The position numbers were made by a program, and so were the translations under genes. This document shows positions 52,641-63,232 of a DNA stretch of 64,000 nt, one piece after another; within the stretch, counting starts at the first letter, position 1, and each line of letters begins with the position of its first letter. The notes under the pieces were generated by a model that saw only the letters and a list, made by a program, of their open reading frames with translations, did not search any database and was not told the DNA's origin. The stretch lies in assembly GCF_000218685.1 (NCBI RefSeq), contig NW_006763300.1:1023447-1087446 (forward strand), given 5' to 3'. This DNA is from Serpula lacrymans var. lacrymans S7.9 (Eukaryota; Basidiomycota; Agaricomycetes; Boletales; Serpulaceae).

Positions 52641-55600
52641 CTAAGGCTCAACTTCCAGGCTCGACCAAATATCAGAGGTAGTAGTCAAATTTTCGGGCAT
52701 AGGTTGAAAAAAGGAATTAAAAAGGTTCGAATCCATACCTCTAAGCTTCCTAGGAGCCGAGGGATTCTTAGAATAAAATTTGCAAACAATATTGCAGAAA
52801 TTGTCCAGATGGGCTTCTGATTCCCACATTTTGTCCTCGTCTCCATAGCCCTTCCATAGGACTAGAAACTCTAACTTTCCACACTTTAAGTGTGTATCCA
52901 CCACCCATTCAACTTCAAATTCTTCTTCACCTTCCTGAGTGACCACCACCGGTCTGGGCCGGTCTACGCACTGTCCTGGCAGTGGCCCTTTCTAAGGTCT
53001 TACACGGCTATTGTTGACCATGGGTACTACCCTCATTCGTTTTGGGAGTTCCAGCTCCACTGCATTGGGGTTGACTTCCTTAATCCGGTAAGGACCAATC
53101 CACTTTTTGGTCAGTTTTCTAGACTGCCAATCTTTCAATTTTAAGTGGTTGGTATCTAACAAGACCAGGTTGCCAACTTTGTAATCAGGGGCCTTGGAGT
53201 GTCTACACTCTGCCCTGCCTTTCATCTACTCTGCAGTTTTAAATAGTGCCTTGCGCGTTTCGTCCAAGACAGATTTCATGTCCTTAGCCATGTTCCCTGC
53301 AGCCTCGTTCTTGCTTTTACCAGGCTCTACACCCATTCTGGGGGGGTACAATCTTGTAATCTCAAATGGTGCCTTTCCTGTAGCTGATGACTGTTTAATA
53401 TTATAAGAGAACTGGGCTATCTTTAGCCACTTGGCCCAATCCGCCTGTTTATCATTAATAAATATACGGAGATATTGCTTCAATTCCTGATTGAGCCTCT
53501 CTGTTTGTCTATCGGTCTGCGGATGGAACACCGTTGATAATTTAGGTTTAATGCCCAGCATCTGACAAAGTTCTTTTGTAAATTCACTAGCAAATTGGGG
53601 TCCCCTATCAGAGATAACCGTTTCTGGTAACCCATGGGTAGACCATATGAAATCTTTAAATAAGTTTGCCGTACCAGTGGTGGTAATGGTTTTGTTGGTG
53701 GGGATGAACACCACTTCTTTGGAGAAGCAATCTACTACCACCATCACTGAATCATACCCATTTGATTCAGGTAGATTTGTTGTGAAATCAACTGATATAT
53801 CCTGCCAAGGACCAGCTGGTATCGGATTTGGCATAAGTTTACCGGCCGGCGGTTGATGTGAATTCTTTGCCATGGCACATCTCAGACAGGATTTTACATA
53901 CTCCTGTACGTCTTTGACCATGCCAGGCCACATGTAGTTTCTGGAAATCAGCTCCATTGTTCGTTGCCACCCAAGGTGCCCAGCCACTGGAGTGTTGACG
54001 TCTATCTATTACCTTGATCCTTGCAAACTCAGGCACATAGATTTTGTCTTTAAAGCAGAAGAGCCCGTCTTCCCATAAGTAGTTTCCATTGCAGTCAAGG
54101 CACCCCTTCTCTTCGGAGGAAATGTCTTTCTTGAAGACCTCCAAAAGATCAGAATCTTGCCTGATTCGAACATTGGCAACCCTGGATTGGTCTATCAGGG
54201 TGACACCCTTGTTGTCATCTTCGATGCCATTGGCATGATCCTCTCTTCTGGATAAAGTGTCTGCTTTCCCCATAGAACTTCCAGGCTTATGAATTAATTT
54301 GTAATTAAACCTAGACAAGTACACCGCATAGCGGGCCTATCTCCGGTTCAAGTCTCGAGCTGTCATAAAATACTCCAGATTCTTATGATTGGTCCAAATT
54401 TCAAATTGGTGCCTAGCACCTTCTAAGTAGTGCTGCCAGTGCTCTAAAGCTCTAATGATGGCCAGCATCTCTTTGTTGTAAATTTGATAGTTGCGCTCTG
54501 TAGGCAACAAACTATGCGATAAATAGGCAAAAGGCCTCCAAAGATCATCAGGGCATTTAATTGACAACACAGCCCCAGTAGCAAAATCAGAAGAGTTGGT
54601 TTCTAGCCGGAACTCTTTGTTTAATTCTGGAAATGCCAGTATGGGCGCTGTTGTAAATGCCTGTTTAAGCTTATCAAAAGCTTCTTGTTCCTTGGCGCCC
54701 CAGTGCCAAATGATATCCTTTTTAGTGAGATCGTTCAACGGTCTCGTTATCTTTGCAAAATTTTCAATAAATCTTCGGTAGAAATTACCTAAGCCAAGGA
54801 AGGCCCTAACTCCTTTAATGTGAGTAAGTTCTGGCCAATCCAATATAGCTTGAACTTTCTCAGGGTCCATCCTGATTCCATTCTGGCCTATGATCATACC
54901 AAGGAAGTCTACTTCCTTTGCTTTCAAATTACATTTTTCGGGTTTGATGAATAGGTCCCATTCCTGTAAGCGTCAAAGGACTTCTTGCACAATCCTGTCA
55001 TGCTCAGCCTCATCATCCGACTTCGTAAATATTAATAAATTGGCAATGTAAACGACGACACAGTTCTCTATGTCCGCAAAGATCTCATTCATCATGCTCT
55101 GGAAGGTTGCCGGTGAATTGGTCAACCCAAAGAACATAACAAGGGGCTTGAAGGATCCTCGGTGGCACATGAACGCGGCCTTCCAAGCATCTTCTTCTTT
55201 GATTCGTACATTATTGTACCCCCATCTGAGATCCATCTTTGTTAAGATTTTGGCACCAGCCAATTTGTCCACTAGCTGACTAATCAAAGGCAGCGGATAT
55301 GCATTTTTAACCGTTGTCGATGATGAGAACTGTTGTTAGAAAACCACACACAAAAACAAACTAACACACAATCCTCCCAGATTCCACGGAACTTGTTTAT
55401 GGGCTTTGCCTCCTAGAACAGTGGGTGCTCTGGTTGTTCGTGGGGTGGTATGTATGAGGATCCTTCAAAGTAAAACCCAGAGATGTATGAGTGTGGGTTT
55501 TGAGGAGGAGGGATAGTTGAATTGATAGAAGATAGGGGCTTAGTGACAAGTATAGATGAGCACTACCTTGCTAATTGTAGCACAAGGTAGGTTTGAGAAT

Positions 55601-58389
55601 GACGAGGATGACGAGGTGACGAGGTTCCCAGTGATAGCAGGCTCCTAACGCACAAACTGTAGTGCTCAGAAGGACTCGAATCGAAAGGGATAACAATGAC
55701 TTCAAAAGTGGGAAGTGACGATGACAGCAATTAACAGTGGTAGCAGTGGGAAGTGTTGTGACCACACTGGATCACAAGTAGCAGAGAGTAGTGAACTTGA
55801 GATTAGAGAAGAAGTCTGGATTGGAGTTCTTGTTGTTCTTTTACAAAGTAAAATACAGGGGTTTATATAGTGAAAGAAAAGTAGGCTATGCACAGTATAG
55901 CTGTGCAAAAAGAATGAGAAAGAACATGAAGGAAGGAATGTACGCTGATGAATCCTGCGTAGGTAGTACAGGATAAGATTGTCAAAAAAAGGAAAAGAAA
56001 GGGATAGAACAATGAATGCTGTGAGTAATGTCACAGGTTTGTACAGCCATAAAGTAAAGTCCAATAGCAAAAAGAGAGCAGGAAAATCATGATGTCATGG
56101 GAAGATGCAGTAAAAAAAAGGCAAGGCAAAACACTATCAGTATCAACACAGTTCCTTTATTGTCAGTCAGGCATTCTAAAAAATATGTGTCCATAAAAAT
56201 GATTCAAAAATCAAAAATAATCACACTGTAAATGAATGTTCTGCTGAAAAAAAAAGAAACTGGAGCCACCAGTCCACCACCTAGTCCAAATCCTACAGTT
56301 CCATGGCCTTGCCAATGGACTGGTTGTGTTGGACCACCTGATCAAACGAGGGAGGGAGAGGAGTAGTTCCAATTTGGAACAAGTGAGTCCCAGGCAGCGT
56401 GTGGTAGGTGTAGCTGTAGTGAAGACGATGGACAAAAGATAAGTGTACCAAAGTGAATGGGACAGCAATGAACATGGGCGACACAAGAGGATGAACCTTC
56501 TCCAGCTCAAAAACTACCCACCCACGCTCCAACCAGGCAAGACGAGCGACCAATGTTTTGATAGTATATGATGGCAGATCAACGTCATGAAGATGGACCT
56601 GTTGCCCTATTTGGACTGGCCGCCGGGGCTTTGCTGATATCAGCAGTGGCACGTGGTAGTCAACGGATCGGCAATGGAAGCAGATAGGAAGTGGTGACAT
56701 CAGAAATGGTGGGGGTGCAAATAAGATGAGGAGGAGGAGGGTGGAGGTGACGAAAAAGTGGATTAGAATGGGGATCCAGAAACGACCGTCAGGTGAGAAT
56801 AAAAAGGAGAGGAAGGGGCTCATGGTGGGGCTAGGCAAAGGAAGGGAAACGACAAAAGCGAGGGCGCAATGCAATGTGTAGCCAGTGGCGACGCAAAAAT
56901 TTGCTGAAATGCCGAAACACGGAAAGTACTGAATGGAAAAGCAAAGGTGAGCGTGACTGGATTGCCTAATAGAGGTGGTGCTGATCAGCCACAAGTTTGA
57001 AACAGGCAATATTAATTACTATTCCACGTGGCACTGTGCCTGTGTGGCGCAAAGGCGAGTCTTTTTGAATATTCGCTTCGTTATTGACACCTGTCCATGC
57101 TACCAATCAACTTTGGTGCATGACACCGTGTACTCATTCAAGTAACGATAGTCCATAATCATACATTTCTTACCATTCTTTTTAGGAATGAAGAACACTG
57201 GGGAAGTCATAGGGCTTTTTGAAGGTCTGATGTAACCCTTCCTAAGCTATTTGTCTATAAAACTGGAAGCCTCCTCTCTTTCTGGAGCAGAGAGGGGAAT
57301 CATATGTCCCTTTCTAGGTTTGAACGTGTCCTTCAAATCTATAGCATGGTCCCAAGGCTTAGCCTCTGGGAAGCGCTCTGATTTGTGTTTGAAAAAGACT
57401 TTCCAGAAGTCATGGTACTCGGGAGGTACCAGCCTCTTAATCTCTTCTTCAGGTTTTACCTTGTCATCGTCATCATCAATCTTTTCCAAAGATTTGAGCT
57501 TGTAAACGTGACTAGCGTTTATCTTTTCAAGACACTCATTCTGACAGACATGACTTGGTTTACCCAAGTTCACACACTCCTGAGGACAATGTGACAATGT
57601 GACAACTCCTGTCTGCCAGTCGATCTCAGGATTGTGTTTAAATAGCCAGGTCCAGCCTAATATTAAATTAATCTTCCCTAGTTGGGTAGCTTTGGCGGTG
57701 ACTCATTCCCTGTGTCCATGGTACTTGACAACAAAAGAACATTTGTGCGTGATACAGCCACCCGCGTTAAGCATACCGTCAATGTTATAGATGGGAATAG
57801 ATACATCTAATTTTTCAAGGGGAAGTCCAATTTGCTCTGCCCAGACCTGATCTATGAAGATGCTATTAGCGCCTGAATCAAGCAGTGCGCTAGTTGGGTG
57901 TACTATGCCCCGGGCAAGGTTTTCCACACCAACATCTAAACAGATCTCCTTTTGGAATAAATATGTGCACATCAGCACACACCTTGGGATTTTGTTGGGA
58001 AGTGGCTCCGAGGAAGAAGTATTGAAAGAAACATTTTCTTCTACATTATTTTTACCAGAATCAAGCGCCCTATTGTTTGTCTTGCCGGGGCCACGCTCCA
58101 AGGAAGACGCTGGTACAGCGGTGGTATTGTAAGTATTTCTAGTATTAACTCCTTCATTATCCTGACCCACTGAATCAGTGCTCAAAGCAACTATATTGTC
58201 AGGTGGGTCCAGGGCAATTCCACAGTCACAACTATGCATACAAGTACATATTTTGGATAACAAATTTAGAAATTTATTGACAAATTGGGGAGCCATCCCC
58301 TTCTTTCCATTATTGCTTGTGCAACACCCTGGAGCAGGGGCCACCTTGTTGTGGTTTACTTCATTGTTTTGGGGAGCGAAGGCACCCAA
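52641..58389 (-). pseudogene. Pol of gypsy B, interrupted and inactivated
   Basis: Pieces in order on the minus strand: Gag/protease linker and protease with LLDSGANSIF (58389-57703); N-terminal RT (57597 to about 57126, PEAKPWDHAIDL... [13 protein letters not shown]); the 1.8-kb insertion; RT core (about 55309-54973); RT/RNase H (54927-54337; WGAKEQEAFDKLK; LETNSSDFATGAVLS); and RNase H/integrase finger (54324-53839). Then come the integrase core (53987-53226; SVDFTTNLPES, ISDRGPQF, HPQTDRQTERLN) and the chromodomain (52949-52641; LEFLVLWKGYGDEDKMWE). The RT catalytic site reads YIAN instead of YLDD. There is a one-base shift near 53990. Several stops are C-to-T changes of CGA or CAG codons. 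Confidence 0.92.
55315..57125. mobile_element. 1.8-kb LTR-type repeat (family X) inserted in the RT of gypsy B
   Basis: The gypsy reading passes from LNEYTV to TVKNAYPL across the insertion. The bases ACCGT occur at both junctions (55310-55314 and 57125-57129, 4-5 bp depending on where the element ends). The unit starts TGTCGATGATG and ends GGTGCATGACA, i.e. TGTC...GACA ends typical of LTRs. With no internal domain visible it is probably a solo LTR, or a non-autonomous element. A 238-codon minus-strand frame (56293-57009) contains hydrophobic stretches and a segment ARLAWLERGWVVFELE; it may encode a short protein. A second, deleted copy is at 1-855. Confidence 0.85.
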
Positions 58390-58586
58390 GTGACCTATGC
58401 TCTGAATCCCTTTCCCTAAGCCTTCATCTCAGTGGTCTGCTGATTGTAGAAGAAGGCCCGGATTTTGTCGTAAGAACGACCGGCCAAAGAATTGAGCTGA
58501 TTGTCCGGTTTTTCTGTTTCTAATTGGCACGCCTGGTGCCCTTGGTTGTTTTTTTGGTGAGCAGCCTGCACTCCATTTGTACAATC

Positions 58587-59450
58587 TCAGGCCATGTGCC
58601 CCTCCTGCCCACAGCTGAAGCAGGTGAATCTGCGCTTCTGTCCGCCCTGGAATGCGCCAATATCTATAGGAGCACCCCGTCCTGGCTGCAACCCGAATGG
58701 TTGGAACCCACAAGAGTGATTTTGTTTTTGGTTTGATGACCTCCTCTGGGAATAGTCGTTTTTGGTGGTCCCACCACCTTGGTGCATCTTGTAGAGCTCT
58801 ATGGCCCTACCTATCTTTCGAACCTCCTCCGCTGCTTCGGAGAGATTCTCGCTTCTCATATCCTGCAGGTAAAGCTGTTCTGCAATGTGGGGGTTCATAT
58901 TGTGTTCTAGCAGCTCCACTGCATGTTCATTACCAAGACCCCCTTGGATGGAGAGGGCTAGGAACCGGGTTACAAAATCATCCGTCCTCATGTTGCCTTG
59001 TTTGAAGGAACGGATGTGCTCATGCACCCAGTCATGCTCAGCTTGCGGTTTGAAATATTTTTTGATCTCAACTTTGAGATCATCCCAGGTAGGCCACATT
59101 CCTGCGGTGTAGCACTCCTGCATTCTAACTTGGGCATATCGACCCGCAACAGGTCCCTTTAGTCAAGATAGCACCACAGTGGCTACCTCAAAATTGTCGG
59201 TAAATGCGTCCCAATTTGCCTTAACCCATATTTTGAGCTTGATCCACCACTCGGTGAATCGCGCTCTGTCTCCCTCAAAGGCGCCAGGGTCAGCAACGAC
59301 TTCAACTTTCTTATTAAACTTCTTTTCTACCCAGGGGGTTGCTGCAGGGGGGTTCGCCTGCAGCTCGGTGAGTTGTGTAGTCAACGCCAAGATCTGCTGC
59401 CGCATGTTGTGCAACAGAGCATTGATGTCAGGTTGGCTTTGCAACGACAT
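58587..59450 (-). pseudogene. Gag of gypsy B, with in-frame stops
   Basis: One frame from the ATG at 59450 (MSLQSQPDINALLHNMRQQI). It contains EGDRARFTEWWIKLKIWVKAN, then a TGA near 59163 in a place where LSR is expected. It continues with WDDLKVEIKKYF and a zinc knuckle (CFSCGQEGHMA) interrupted by a second TGA at 58587, where the CCHC should finish with an Arg-Asp-Cys. Both stops fit CGA-to-TGA changes. Confidence 0.88.
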
Positions 59451-59959
59451 GTTGACTTGTTCTCTTTGTTTGTGTAAGGTAAAAAAAACGTAACTGGGGG
59501 TCCCTGCTTGCTATCTGCGGATCTACCTCTTCCCAGCTGAGTATCGGGTCTCAATCCCCAACTACCCACACTATAGTATTTGAAATTGTATATTAAAATT
59601 ATTTGTAATGAAACCCTGGTCCGAATGATTGTCAGGGGATGGCCCGCTTGTTAAACTGTCAGCCCTTCTCCAACTGGCGGAGGCAAGTGCCCGGCCCGGT
59701 CAGAGGTATCCGAAGAAGAAGGTTTGTATTCTAGAATCTAATCAACAATAGTTCCACACTATTGTTGAGCTACAGTACTCCCCTTCACGCTGGGGGCCGC
59801 GTATCAAGATTATTGTTTTTTCTCCCAAAGCACTACAAGGCCATTGCTAGGAGCGCACCTATCTGCTATGCGGGATATTCCCAAACAACAATACTATCCC
59901 CTTAACCCTGGGGTCCGGGTTTGCACAATGTGCGAGAGAGTAAAAAGAGCGAGTCCTAG
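59451..59959 (-). other. Leader of gypsy B between 5' LTR and gag
   Basis: About 500 bp of untranslated leader with G+C-rich patches. No TGG-type primer site is evident next to the LTR (the element continues CTAGGACTCGC after ...GTTACA). Confidence 0.6.
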
Positions 59960-60373
59960 TGTAACAACCAAGAGTTAATTACTCTGGCGCACAACTAGAA
60001 CCAACTATAGAGATAAATGATGAGGGAATGGCTACCCCTTAGGTTTCAACAAGTTAGTTGTGAGGATACAACAGGAGGACTCGCTGAGGAGTCCCCTTAA
60101 TCTATTGGGGTTTATATACTGTTACAGGTTTGTTTGTACATATGTACTATACAGTTGCTAAAGGCAGTGGCTGATGATGTCATAGGGCCTAGCCCGCTTC
60201 ACTGCGTGAGAGAGTTTGTATCTAAAATAACAAAAAGAGCAGTGCAGCGCAAGAAAGTGGAGTTTAAACAAAATGGAAAGCGCCACATGGCACGGAGTGT
60301 GAAAACTACAGTAAAAGGTTAAAGCGGAGAATGAAAGTTAAAGGAAAGGTCCAAAACTTGTGTTATTGTAACA
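59960..60373 (-). repeat. 5' LTR of gypsy B
   Basis: TGTAACAACCAAGAG to TTATTGTAACA, 414 bp. It differs at many positions from the 3' LTR at 52220-52629, consistent with an old insertion. Confidence 0.92.
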
Positions 60374-60766
60374 ATAACTATTGTACGACTTTTAAAGATT
60401 AATCAGCAGGTGAGAGAATGTACTAATAATAAGTATTGTTATGCGTGTTCAGGAACCGTATCCTCATGGTGAGGTACAATCCTGACTAAAGCATTTATTA
60501 ATATCACCAGGCACTGATGGGGTTTGGAGCTGGTTGGCAAGATCTCTCCCACCAGCCCTTACCCATTGTGCTGGCTGGCTGGGAGTACTACCCAGTCTCT
60601 GATCTGCGATATGAAGTGGTAACAATGGTTAAGAAAGCCTGTGAGGGCTATGAGAAGCAAGACAGCAAAAGATACCTCTAGCTCTAGGGCTAGAGGTGTA
60701 ACAGGAAAAATGTTTGAGAACCAAGACATGGAACAAGAAGATAAGAAAATAATAAATGGTCCTTAC
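60374..60766. other. Non-genic stretch next to gypsy B
   Basis: About 390 bp with a perfect short palindrome region (CCTCTAGCTCTAGGGCTAGAGGT near 60676) but no convincing exon. Confidence 0.45.
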
Positions 60767-61219
60767 AGCCGCAATAAACTGATATGTGTGCTTTATCTGT
60801 GGTAGAATCATTAGATGTAGGATATAATGATTCTCAGAGCCCCGATAAGAGTACTTACCCTTCCCCATTTCTCGCTGCAGGTCTTCCAGGATTTAGGTGC
60901 GCCCACAAAGGGGCTTTTGGACAATAGCAACTCGACCTCAACCCAGAATGACTTTGCAAAACTCATACCATCAGCCACTTTACTCCAGTTCTCTACTATA
61001 TAGTCAATCATGATATGCTGTTGACTCTCAGACCAAACCACCCGGTCCTTGGAAGTTTGTCCAGTTGTAGTAGAATCTGTGGAACAACAGTTGATTGGCT
61101 GTTAGCTGGGACCGGTTGATTGTGGATCATCCTGAGTGAATAGCAATGGCACTTCTGTTTGCAAGGAGGTCCCTCAGCTGCCAAAGAGGCGGATACCTTC
61201 CTCTTCATGGTGAGCAACT
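60767..61219 (-). pseudogene. Fragment of a Myb/SANT-like DNA-binding domain gene
   Basis: Minus strand, from the ATG at 61219 (MKRKVSASLAAEGPP). After a probable intron the frame gives TSKDRVVWSESQQHIMI, then DYIVENWSKVADGMSF and SWKTCSEKWGR. After a second intron (GTAAGT donor at about 60858) a short exon gives IKHTYQFIAA. This spacing (Trp-Ser-Glu, later Trp in the KWGR helix, then RLK/IKH-TY) is the Myb/SANT-like domain common in Agaricomycetes and often linked with transposons. The reading stops there and the usual rest of the domain is not found, so it is treated as truncated. Confidence 0.6.
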
Positions 61220-61779
61220 GGTGTAGGTTGAGGTATGAGTCTGAGTGCAAATGGGTGGCATGACAGCATAGCGGCACAGATGGCTGTGCTCCCGGAAAAG
61301 TGCTCGCAAGTTCCCAAACGGACTCTATGATAGAAACTGGTCTGATAGAATGTGGGAACCGCTCAACAGTGCTGCCAAGGGTGCGGCTGGGTTCAAGACT
61401 AGTTATCCTGACGAGAATGAAGTATCAGTTCTACTACATTTATACCATTGCATTATGGAGATTCTCCATGCTGCTCATATTATCAAATATGCCAGCAATT
61501 AGATATCAAATGATCATCTAGATTTTGTAGACCAATATTCATAAATCACCCAAAGATGTCTAATCTTCTCCCACTACCTGAGTTCTGCTCAATGACATGG
61601 ATCATATTGTAGATATCATCTGTGCAGCAATCACTTGTTTGCACTGATGTATCAAACAGGCTGTGGTACTGGTGTTTTGTGGTGCCGTCCAGTATATAGT
61701 TCCCCTTTCTTGTGCTGGGACTGAGCTTTGACTCGGAAATCTAGTACTTGTTTCATCTTCTAGTTGTATGCTTGTCAAG
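61220..61779. other. Region upstream of tandem copy C
   Basis: From about 61395 onward homologous to the promoter regions of copies A and B (GAAGTATCAGTTCTA; ATATAG...CCCCTTTCTTGTGCTGGGACTGAGC). No separate gene. Confidence 0.55.
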
Positions 61780-62105
61780 ATGCCAGTAACCCCGGGCTCA
61801 ATTCCTCCTGCAGAGATGAAGGAGCTAGAGCTATATCTAGTGAATTTTGTCACGGTTCGCTTTAGTGTTGGTGAGAACCCACTTTATTCTCATTCTTTGC
61901 CTTGCATTCTGATATTCAATTTGCAACCTCCAGTCGCTGCTACAGTGTTCTATACCTATGATTTTTGTGAGTGATATTGCCGTTATTTTCAGGGAATAAG
62001 GTCTCAGGCTGACTTTGCCAGTGCTGATGTTTGGCGACGAGGCGAGCATTTCAAATTTCTGGAACATTACGTTGCTGAGTTAACAAACTGTATAGGTAAA
62101 ATTTA

Positions 62106-62858
62106 TACTATTGTTGGACAATAGGTGCAATTGGTCTGGGGAGAAGTTGAATAACTCACCAGCCGTTGAGCTTGAGACTGTCGGAACTTGACCAGTAGAT
62201 ATAATTTTTAGTTTTCTAGCTGCCTATGTAGAAAAATAAGCAGGAACTTGAAGCATTGGAGCAGCGGAACAAAACCAAAAAGACGACACATGTTTTGGAT
62301 TGGTTCTGCAATTTCTGGTCACACTGGGTCACAGCGGCACTCACAGACCAAATCAGACGGAGTTTACCAGTCAAATTCCACCAGGCCATACCAAGTCCTG
62401 AGACTGGTGGCATGTGCGGTACGCACTGAAGTGGAGCTAGCGGTCTTTGATTGATTATCTTGGTGCGTGATTGCCTGTTTCGGTCGCCTAGTCACGACCT
62501 CATCATTGTTTTTGTTTCTCCAGACGCTTTGAGGCCCCAATCAGCTCAGTAAGTATCTGGCATTGTAGGGGCTTACCTATTGACATTTTCTAGAAAGATA
62601 TTGCAATATTCCCAGAATGCAATCTGGTCAAGTCTGGCCATCTTTCCCTAAACATTCACACTTCTGGGGTTCAAGAGCGTAGTGTCAGGCTATTGTTATT
62701 GCTACAGATAAGCTATTCACTAAATTCTTTCACAGTTATGTTCTCTATACTCTATTCTACATCTGAAAATTCTCTAGCTACCTGTACAGTGATTGTTGAG
62801 CCTCTGGAGGCCCAAGTGCATGTCTCTTACCAGTTGCATCCGGTGTCCAATGATAGTA
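62106..62858. mobile_element. MITE with TA duplication (Tc1/mariner type), ~750 bp
   Basis: Comparison with copy B (TTTTATATGGGTACG) shows an insertion between TTTA and TGGGTACG. The insert has terminal inverted repeats TACTATTGTTGGACA and, as its complement at the right end, TACTATCATTGGACA (13 of 15). The outer TA is the duplicated target. There is no transposase frame; the longest frame, 62248-62454, is unremarkable. Confidence 0.8.
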
Positions 62859-63018
62859 TGGGTACGTGAACGTAATTTGAAGAAGCGGGTACCAGCTATA
62901 AAAGCACTTTTTTTCATTGTAAGCCTCACTGCTTTGGTATGGCTGGTGATTTTCTGAACATCATCAGTGCCGCTATGCTACGTTTGGCTCTATCGTCACT
63001 TTCGCCTCATGTGAGTTT

Positions 63019-63232
63019 TGACAAAACCGGATAAACCCGGTCTCTGCCGAAGCAGCCATTGTTCTCCATGGAGTCACCATTGTTCTCCTAGGAGCACAAT
63101 TGTACTCCTAGGAGTCATTATACTGTAGCAAGTAGCACCTCCGACTATAAGTAGTAGGGGGTTTAGTATAGGAATACCTCAGTTGTTTCTATAGCCTCTC
63201 GGGCAGCGGCTGAGTTTCACTTAGTTTTATTA
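63019..63232 (+). mobile_element. Small solo LTR-like insertion, 214 bp (TSD AGTTT)
   Basis: Copy B has GTGAGTTTTTGTCAG where copy C has GTGAGTTT, 214 extra bases, then AGTTTTTGTCAG. The flanking AGTTT (63014-63018 and 63233-63237) is a 5-bp duplication. The insert starts TGACAAAACC and ends TTTTATTA, giving TG...TA ends like the copia LTRs at 23197 and 28944. It contains repeated CATTGTTCTCC and CTCCTAGGAG blocks. Confidence 0.7.

Larger units (their letters stand above)
52220..60373 (-). mobile_element. Dead Ty3/gypsy chromovirus, family B
   Basis: Minus-strand element with LTRs at 52220-52629 (3') and 59960-60373 (5'). A purine tract (AGAAGGGGGGTAG) abuts the 3' LTR. Gag, protease, RT, RNase H, integrase and chromodomain are all recognisable but carry stops and a frameshift, and a 1.8-kb LTR-type repeat is inserted in RT (55315-57125). 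The flanks GGTAT (left) and ATAAC (right) do not form a target duplication, so the ends may come from recombination or a rearranged neighbourhood. Confidence 0.93.

Noticed and set aside
60676..60700. Short palindrome CTCTAGCTCTAGGGCTAGAG as a terminator or regulatory site
   Set aside because: Isolated, in non-genic DNA, with no second copy and no adjacent transcript to support a role.
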